NCBI GenBank assembly: GCA_024643345.1
Contig: JAHENB010000010.1
Location: 37,858 to 99,478 of the forward strand
DNA from: Maribacter sp.
GTDB taxonomy: Bacteria > Bacteroidota > Bacteroidia > Flavobacteriales > Flavobacteriaceae
DNA: 61,621 bases
Direction: 5' to 3'
The number at the start of each line of letters is the position of its first letter. Position 1 is the stretch's first letter. A model generated the notes under the pieces. That model searched no databases. It worked only from the letters and a program-made list of their open reading frames with translations, and was not told the DNA's origin. This document shows positions 56,517-61,621 of the stretch, in pieces. The position numbers and the translations under genes were made by a program.

Positions 56517-57518
56517 ATGGATGAAGTAAAACAAATCGTAGAGGACATACGCAATGGAAAAATCCGCCCCATTTATTTCCTTTTCGGGGAGGAAGCCTAT
56601 TATATCGACCGGATTGCGGAATTCATCGAACAGAATGTATTACAGGAAAGCGAAAAGAGCTTTAACCAAATGACGCTCTATGGCAGGGATGTGAGCATTG
56701 AAGAAATTGTGGGCAATGCCAAAAGATATCCCATGATGGCCGATCGGCAGGTACTTATCGTAAAAGAGGCCCAACATTTATCGAGAACCATCGAAAACCT
56801 TACGCCCTATGCCGAACATCCGCAGCCCACGACCGTTCTGGTAATCTGTTACAAATACAAAAAACTCGATAAAAGAAAAAAACTCTATAAGGCCATCCTA
56901 AAAAATGGCCTCTTGTTCGAAAGCAAGAAACTCTATGAAAACCAGGTTGCCGATTGGATCCGCAAGACCTTGGCCGCGAAAGGGTATCGCATTGCGCCCA
57001 CTGCCGCGATACTCTTGGTGGAATGTTTGGGAACCGATTTGAGCAGGATACACAGCGAACTGGAAAAACTAAAATTGGTACTGCCCGCCAATACCGAAAT
57101 AACGCCGGCGCTCATAGAAGAGCACATTGGCATCAGCAAAGATTTCAACAACTTCGAGTTAAAAAAAGCTATCGGCGAACGCAATGTGATCAAGGCGACC
57201 CGAATCATCAATTATTTCGCCCAGAACCCGAAAGACAATCCGTTCGTGCTCACCGTAAGTTTGTTGCATTCCTTTTTCAGTCAATTGTTACAGTACCATG
57301 GGTTGCAGGACCATTCCCCGAAAAGCGTGGCCAGTGCATTGCGGATCAACCCTTATTTTGTTTCCGAGTTTCAGACCGCCGCCAAAAATTATCCCATGAA
57401 AAAGGTGAGCCAGATCGTATCCCATCTGCGCGAAATGGACCTTAAGGGTAAGGGTGTGGGGGCCAATGCGCTTTCCCAGACCGATCTTTTGAAGGAACTG
57501 CTGGTGAAGATCATTTGA
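56517..57518 (+). CDS. holA: DNA polymerase III subunit delta
   Basis: Clamp-loader delta subunit that opens the sliding clamp. The 333-aa protein has the delta N-terminal motif RPIYFLFGEEAYYIDRIAEFI, the AAA+-like middle with ADRQVLIVKEAQ, and the C-terminal helical domain (NNFELKKAIGERN, then about 230-333). The ATG at 56517 is chosen; in-frame starts upstream would overlap the divergent gene. Its last codon touches the convergent DoxX gene (1-bp gap). Confidence 0.93.
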   Translation: MDEVKQIVEDIRNGKIRPIYFLFGEEAYYIDRIAEFIEQNVLQESEKSFNQMTLYGRDVSIEEIVGNAKRYPMMADRQVLIVKEAQHLSRTIENLTPYAEHPQPTTVLVICYKYKKLDKRKKLYKAILKNGLLFESKKLYENQVADWIRKTLAAKGYRIAPTAAILLVECLGTDLSRIHSELEKLKLVLPANTEITPALIEEHIGISKDFNNFELKKAIGERNVIKATRIINYFAQNPKDNPFVLTVSLLHSFFSQLLQYHGLQDHSPKSVASALRINPYFVSEFQTAAKNYPMKKVSQIVSHLREMDLKGKGVGANALSQTDLLKELLVKII

Positions 57519-57899
57519 TCATTTCCGGTCTATACTGTACTTGCCCGGTCCTAAAAAGATGATTGCAACGAAAAAAGCAAGAAAGAGGAAGGCCTTTTCC
57601 TTGCCTGCGAAAGGATCGTTCGCATGCACGATGAAGCCGGCGACCAGCATGGTCAGAGCCGTGGGAACGGCGAACCAGCGGGTACGGTAACCAATGATCA
57701 CAAAGATAGGGCAGACCAATTCCGCGATCGTGGCCAGGAACAAAGACGGCGCAGGGCCGATGCCCAATGGGTCGCCGAATTGGATGGGTAAACCTCCGAT
57801 GAGTTTTTGAAATTTTGGGATGCCATGGGTAAGCATCATCGCAGCGGGCGCGATCCGTAAAATCGCAAGACCCAAATTTTTGGTAAGGTCGTTTGCCAT
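57519..57899 (-). CDS. DoxX-family membrane protein
   Basis: A 126-aa four-helix membrane protein of the DoxX/terminal-quinol-oxidase-like family, with the typical RIAPAAMMLTHGIPKF start and VIIGYRTRWFAVPTALTMLVAGFIVH in the middle. Members are linked to redox or thiol stress in other bacteria, but the function here is unknown. It lies 31 bp after the kinase-aminotransferase fusion gene on the same strand, so the two are probably one operon. Confidence 0.88.
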   Translation of the reverse strand: MANDLTKNLGLAILRIAPAAMMLTHGIPKFQKLIGGLPIQFGDPLGIGPAPSLFLATIAELVCPIFVIIGYRTRWFAVPTALTMLVAGFIVHANDPFAGKEKAFLFLAFFVAIIFLGPGKYSIDRK

Positions 57900-57930
57900 A
57901 ACAGTTCAAATTGATATGAGGTATACAAAA

Positions 57931-60186
57931 CTATTGATTTTTTATGAACTCCTGTAATAATTCGGCTACGTTCTCCATCAAAATATCACAATCGGCACAA
58001 TTAAAGGATAGTGGGGGCTTGATCTTGAGCACACTGTCGAAGGGGCCATCGGTACCGATCAGGATGTACCGTTGGCGCAGTCCGTTTTTGAGGTAAGCGG
58101 CCAATAGGGTGTCGGCCTTCCCATGGGTATCGACCATTTCCACCCCCAAAAAGAGGCCTTGCCCCCTCACATCGGCGATTTGTGGAAATTTTTGCTGCAA
58201 TGCCCGCAATTTTGTTTTTAGATAGTCGCCAGTTTTTTTGGCATGGGCCTGCAGCCCCTCTTCCGCAATGACCTCAAGGACGGCAAGGCCAATGCTGCAG
58301 GATACCGGGTTGCCCCCGAAGGAGCTGAAGAATTCAAGTCCGTTTTCAAAACTTTTGGCAATTTCGGCAGTGGTCACCACCGCGCCAATGGGATGGCCAT
58401 TGCCCATGGGTTTGCCCAGTATCACCATATCGGGGATCACCCCGTGCATTTCAAAGCCCCAAAAGCAATCGCCCAACCGGCCAAAGCCCACCTGAACCTC
58501 ATCACTGATGCAGACCCCGCCCTGTTTGCGGATTTCGGGATACACCCTCTTCAAATAGTCATGGGCGAGGGGCACCTGGCCCCCGCAACCGACGATGGGT
58601 TCGGCGATAAAGGCTGCGATCTTGCCCCTTTGATTTTCGATCTGCGAAATGGTAAGTTCTGCGAAATGGGCACCGGCGGTGCCGTCATCCCCAAAGCCGG
58701 AATTGTAGGCATTTGGCATGGGCGTTTCCAGGATATAATCCTTTTTACCGGGCCCGCCCTGATGGCTGTATTTATAATGGCTCACGTCGATGCCCATTCG
58801 GGTATTGCCGTGATAACCATGTTCCAGCACCATCACTTTATCTTTTTGGGCATGGGTCAGGGCCATGCGGATCGCCAAATCGGTGGCGGCGCTGCCCGAA
58901 TTCACAAACAACACCTTATTCAGGGTTGGGGGGAATTTCGAGAGCAATCGATCACTATAGTCCAAAAGTGCATCGTATACATATCGGGTATTGGTATTGA
59001 GCCGGGCCATGGCCCGTTGGCCCGCCCGCACCACCTTGGGGTGGCAATGTCCGGCCAGCATAATGTTGTTGTAGGCATCGAGGAAAGTGTTGCCCTGCTG
59101 ATCGTACATATATTGGAATGCCGCCCGATCCATCGCGATGGGATTGCCATAGCTCAGGGAAAGGGCCTTGCTCAAATAGCGCTGCCTTCTTTTCAGTTGC
59201 CCCTCCAATGGTTTTTTGGTCGTCGGCGCAAAACCGGCCGCCGCCCGAAAAGCGTCCTTGGCCTTGATGGGATTGATGCCGACCCATTTTCTGAGCAGTT
59301 TCCAGGCCGGTCTTTCACTGATGGTGATATAGTCGGAACCTGGTTTCAGGGTTATGGCATGGGCCGAATTGCAGACACTGGTGCACAAACGTGCCGCGAC
59401 CAGATAATACAGAAGATCCAGTTCGAGTTCCCGCAGCGGCAGCACTTCATGGTAGCCGTTAATTACCTCATGGGCCACGGCCAAGGGGTCTTCCTTTTCC
59501 ATCATTACATAGGTGATGGCCACGGCCACTTCGTTGATGAGCCAGGAATGGCACATATCGCCAAAATCGATGATGCCCGAAACCCGCCCCTTTTGGGTAA
59601 GCACGTTCCAATCGTTCGCATCGTTATGTATGGTACCCCTTCTGAGTTCGTATCGATGGGGCGCTACCATTTCTTCGAACTGCAGGAAAAAATAATCGAC
59701 CAGGCTGCGGTCCCCCGCATCGGGGATATAGTTCAGAAAAGCATGGTTCTGTTGGAATTGTTTGAGGTCCCATTGAATTTCTTTGGCTGCGATGACGGGG
59801 TCGTGGGTTTCAAAGATAGCCTTGTCCATTTTGGCCAGGAAGGTCCCAAACGAACGCAAGAGGGCAGCGGTATGGGGCACTTCGCCCAGAAAATCGCCCT
59901 CTACGAAAGAGAGGAGGCGGTAGATATGGCCTTCGGCAATGACGAGTTCTTCTTGGTCAATGGAAAGAATACTTTGTGGAAAATCATATTTTTTTAAGGC
60001 GCTCAACTGCTCGAGCAGCCGATTTTCGGCTTGTAGCAGGTCATGGGCGGCTTTGGAATAGGTATATATTTTTAGGACATAGGTGTGCCGATCGGTGGCC
60101 ACTTTGTAATTGGTACTGATATAGCCCTCCAAAGGGGTAAGGGCAATGTTCGAAAGGTTATAATGTGCTTTGAGCAGGGCTTCCAT
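57931..60186 (-). CDS. APH-kinase / class III aminotransferase fusion (hydroxylysine kinase plus phospho-lyase type)
   Basis: A 751-aa fusion. The N-terminal aminoglycoside-phosphotransferase-like kinase (about 1-300) has HNDANDWN (His187, Asp189, Asn194) and IIDFGD (Asp207). The C-terminal PLP class III aminotransferase-fold domain (about 310-751) has [27 protein letters not shown] and [13 protein letters not shown] with PLP-Lys592. In vertebrates the same two activities are separate proteins, hydroxylysine kinase and the ETNPPL/PHYKPL phospho-lyases that break down phosphoethanolamine or phosphohydroxylysine. A kinase plus phospho-lyase on an amino alcohol or amino acid is therefore likely. 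The gene is GC-rich by eye. Confidence 0.87.
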   Translation of the reverse strand: MEALLKAHYNLSNIALTPLEGYISTNYKVATDRHTYVLKIYTYSKAAHDLLQAENRLLEQLSALKKYDFPQSILSIDQEELVIAEGHIYRLLSFVEGDFLGEVPHTAALLRSFGTFLAKMDKAIFETHDPVIAAKEIQWDLKQFQQNHAFLNYIPDAGDRSLVDYFFLQFEEMVAPHRYELRRGTIHNDANDWNVLTQKGRVSGIIDFGDMCHSWLINEVAVAITYVMMEKEDPLAVAHEVINGYHEVLPLRELELDLLYYLVAARLCTSVCNSAHAITLKPGSDYITISERPAWKLLRKWVGINPIKAKDAFRAAAGFAPTTKKPLEGQLKRRQRYLSKALSLSYGNPIAMDRAAFQYMYDQQGNTFLDAYNNIMLAGHCHPKVVRAGQRAMARLNTNTRYVYDALLDYSDRLLSKFPPTLNKVLFVNSGSAATDLAIRMALTHAQKDKVMVLEHGYHGNTRMGIDVSHYKYSHQGGPGKKDYILETPMPNAYNSGFGDDGTAGAHFAELTISQIENQRGKIAAFIAEPIVGCGGQVPLAHDYLKRVYPEIRKQGGVCISDEVQVGFGRLGDCFWGFEMHGVIPDMVILGKPMGNGHPIGAVVTTAEIAKSFENGLEFFSSFGGNPVSCSIGLAVLEVIAEEGLQAHAKKTGDYLKTKLRALQQKFPQIADVRGQGLFLGVEMVDTHGKADTLLAAYLKNGLRQRYILIGTDGPFDSVLKIKPPLSFNCADCDILMENVAELLQEFIKNQ

Positions 60187-60372
60187 AGTTGTCGATAGGC
60201 AAATGATTGAAATGGCTGCCTAAACTTACTATAATATTGGGAAGAGGGGTAACAAAATTGTTCAATTTTAGGGTATCAAAATTTGGATATGACAGAAGAT
60301 GACCAGTGCTCGTTTTATTTTATGGATTAATTGTCGAATCAGTTTTGATTATATTTTTGATTTGCTCTCATA

Positions 60373-60398
60373 CATTAGTGAATTTTAGTCCGCTAATG
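60373..60398. repeat. Short inverted repeat at the end of the HTH gene
   Basis: CATTAG (60373-60378) and CTAATG (60393-60398) form a 6-bp stem with a 14-nt loop overlapping the stop codon of the minus-strand HTH gene. No U-tract, so terminator function is doubtful. Confidence 0.3.
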
Positions 60399-60668
60399 AT
60401 CTTGAAATATTTCGGTAATCTCGTTATTGCTCATTACTTGAACAGATATGTTGACTTTTAACTGAAAATCTTCAGCATAGAAATAGGTTTTTCTACTTCT
60501 GTCGTAACGTATCGATGCCTCAAAGTCTTTTAGGTGTTCAATTAGGTTGTAGATAGATCGCTCACTGAGGTGCATACGAGAAGCTAGTTCCCTGGGGGAT
60601 CCGGTTCGTTCATTTAAAATTAACCGGTGTAGTTTTTGTAGACGTCCTAAATTTTTGATGGAGTTCAT
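60393..60668 (-). CDS. Small helix-turn-helix protein
   Basis: A 91-aa protein with an HTH of the HTH_11/DeoR-like winged type in the N-terminal half (LQKLHRLILNERTGSPRELASRMHLSERSIYNLIEHL) followed by a beta-wing (IRYDRSRKTYFY). Many similar ~90-aa HTH proteins occur in Flavobacteriia next to small, variable genes. It faces away from the phage-repressor-like gene at 60888 over a gap with palindromes and could act on it. The region is AT-rich, unlike the genes to the left. Confidence 0.72.
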   Translation of the reverse strand: MNSIKNLGRLQKLHRLILNERTGSPRELASRMHLSERSIYNLIEHLKDFEASIRYDRSRKTYFYAEDFQLKVNISVQVMSNNEITEIFQDH

Positions 60669-60734
60669 AACACTTTGGTTTATTCTAGTTATTTTATCTC
60701 AACACAAAGTTGAATTCAGAAATCGTTTATCAAT

Positions 60735-60756
60735 AATATAGAAAATAATCTATATT
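60735..60756. promoter_or_regulatory. Putative operator 1 (inverted repeat)
   Basis: AATATAGA (60735-60742) and TCTATATT (60749-60756) form a perfect 8-bp dyad with a 6-bp spacer, in the gap between the divergent HTH and repressor genes. The same half-site recurs at 60866. Confidence 0.5.
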
Positions 60757-60865
60757 TCCAAATTCTATTTAATTTTTTTTAAAATAACTATATAGGCCAT
60801 ATATATTAACGATATCCAGTTTCCAGTTCTCAAAAATAATTGTAAGTTTGTCATTGTATTTTATT

Positions 60866-60880
60866 AATATAGATTATATT
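60866..60880. promoter_or_regulatory. Putative operator 2 (palindrome next to the repressor start)
   Basis: AATATA-GAT-TATATT (60866-60880) is a perfect 6-bp palindrome with 3-bp spacer, 7 bp before the repressor ATG, and shares the half-site AATATAGA with operator 1. A position over the likely -7 region would suit autorepression. AT-rich background raises the chance of coincidence. Confidence 0.45.
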
Positions 60881-60887
60881 CTCCCTA

Positions 60888-61280
60888 ATGTTTAAAACAA
60901 TAGACCGTTTAATACAGTTCATTAAATTTTCAGGGCTTAGTGCAAGGCAGTTCGATTTATCAATTGGCGCTGGAAATGGCTATACGTTGCGGATGCAAAA
61001 AAACAACGCCTCTATTGGCAGTGATGTAATTGAAAACATTATCAAAACCTATCCTGAACTTAATTTGGTATGGTTGATTACCGGTGAAGGTGAAATGCTG
61101 AAAACGGATGAAAAAGAACCTATATTGAATTTCGAAGACCTTCCAAGGTCCAGACAAAAAGAAATAGAACAAATTATTGAAGAGAAAATTAGGGAAAAGC
61201 AGGAAATCGAGTTGAAACTTCTGTTAAAAGAGGTTACGAAAGCAATTGAAAACAGGCAAGGGAAAACAGAAAAGAATTAA
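60888..61280 (+). CDS. Phage-repressor-like HTH regulator
   Basis: A 130-aa protein whose N-terminal part (about 1-65) matches the DNA-binding domain of S24/CI-type phage repressors in Bacteroidota: IDRLIQFIKFSGLSARQFDLSIG, then the end segment YPELNLVWLITGEGEML. The C-terminal half (about 80-130) is a charged coiled coil (EQIIEEKIREKQEIELKLLLKE) and no S24 peptidase domain is present, so it would not be inactivated by self-cleavage. It converges with the next gene, overlapping it by 4 bp. Confidence 0.78.
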   Translation: MFKTIDRLIQFIKFSGLSARQFDLSIGAGNGYTLRMQKNNASIGSDVIENIIKTYPELNLVWLITGEGEMLKTDEKEPILNFEDLPRSRQKEIEQIIEEKIREKQEIELKLLLKEVTKAIENRQGKTEKN

Positions 61281-61621
61281 TTCAGTTCGTTAATAATTTT
61301 TGCAACTTGTTTTTTTAATTTTAGCAGTTCGTCAATATTATCTTTCGAATTTATGTTGCTGTTACTTTTATTTTTCAAAGCTTCAAATTCTTGTTTTCTT
61401 TTTTGATAGGCTTCGTTTTGTAATTCGGGATGCTTTAACAGCAAAGCTATTTGATGCGTAATGTTATCATATAAGTCCATAATTTTTGATTGGTACTTAA
61501 CAAGGCTTGACAAAAAAACCAAACCGATCACAATGATCATGATAAAAGGTAAGGCCGCCACATATTCGTTTTCATCCAAAATTGGCGATACATTGAAAAG
61601 CACGGCGTGCAATTGATAGCT
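61277..61621 (-). CDS. Small membrane protein with coiled-coil tail (5' end outside window)
   Basis: An open frame of at least 114 codons running off the right edge; no convincing start is inside (a TTG at 61612 is possible). One membrane segment (YVAALPFIMIIVIGLVFLSSL) is followed by a cytoplasmic coiled coil (about 40-110, LKNKSNSNINSKDNIDELLKL). No family recognised. It converges on the repressor-like gene in the AT-rich end region. Confidence 0.55.
   Translation of the reverse strand, partial: SYQLHAVLFNVSPILDENEYVAALPFIMIIVIGLVFLSSLVKYQSKIMDLYDNITHQIALLLKHPELQNEAYQKRKQEFEALKNKSNSNINSKDNIDELLKLKKQVAKIINELN

Noticed and set aside
57511-57909. 132-codon minus-strand frame overlapping DoxX
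   Set aside because: Is in another frame of the DoxX gene; the DoxX frame has the family motifs and membrane helices, this one has neither.
58243-59997. 584-codon plus-strand open frame
   Set aside because: Lies entirely antisense to the kinase-aminotransferase fusion gene, whose domains and motifs are clear. The GC-rich sequence and its codon use remove stops in the opposite frame. The translated antisense protein has no recognisable domain.
60888-61280. Prophage
   Set aside because: A single phage-like repressor without integrase, att site or structural genes in view is not enough; kept only as a possible accessory boundary.

Overview
The window reads as chromosomal DNA of a member of the Flavobacteriaceae (Bacteroidota), probably a marine one. 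Four things support this: the lpxA-efp-lpxD-like-sucD order; promoter elements of the Bacteroidota type (TAnnTTTG) instead of the usual -10 box; weak Shine-Dalgarno sites with several TTG and GTG starts; and families typical of the group (class II IlvC, DUF2911 protein, GH16 lipoprotein, holA divergent from an HsdR-N domain protein). The genus cannot be fixed from sequence alone. I saw no rRNA, tRNA, CRISPR array or insertion sequence.

Layout. 1-7132 (+): end of lpxA, efp, an LpxD-like acyltransferase, sucD, fabG, a VWA membrane protein and a prohibitin-like SPFH protein. 7188-15465 (+): a complete histidine operon, hisG-D-C-B-H-(GNAT)-A-(DinB-like)-F-IE. It is preceded by a 17-codon leader peptide with four His codons and a strong hairpin/U-tract terminator, which together look like a transcription attenuator. 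15561-18281 (+): a VWA protein and a MoxR/Mg-chelatase-like AAA+ ATPase. 18338-18826 (-): a small membrane protein. 19212-25220 (+): a TruA variant, CorA, two membrane-anchored alpha/beta hydrolases and 5-oxoprolinase pxpABC. 25524-33423 (+): ilvD, ilvB, a methyltransferase, ilvN, ilvC and a GapN-like aldehyde dehydrogenase, then an MFS exporter. 34900-39632 (-): leuC, leuD, a citramalate/isopropylmalate synthase and leuB, transcribed toward the ilv block. The synthase resembles Leptospira citramalate synthase, so together the two blocks could make isoleucine from pyruvate without threonine deaminase.

39843-54927: envelope and housekeeping genes. These are a DUF2911 protein, RecG, an M1 aminopeptidase with a patatin, a degenerate OmpA-like protein, a secreted M20 amidohydrolase with a DsrE protein, a UvrD/PcrA helicase, a GH16 lipoprotein, a Sua5/YciO protein and an OmpA-family lipoprotein. 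55029-60186: GT2 glycosyltransferase, HsdR-N nuclease-domain protein, holA, DoxX and a kinase-aminotransferase fusion resembling fused vertebrate hydroxylysine kinase and phospho-lyase. From about 60200 to the end the DNA turns clearly AT-rich and holds two small helix-turn-helix regulators facing apart over a 219-bp gap with repeated AATATAGA half-sites, plus a small membrane protein cut by the window edge. This looks like the edge of an accessory region.

The findings I rate highest are the his attenuator, the citramalate-type synthase inside the leu cluster, the kinase/phospho-lyase fusion, the unrelated genes carried inside the his and ilv operons, and the AT-rich regulator pair at the right edge.
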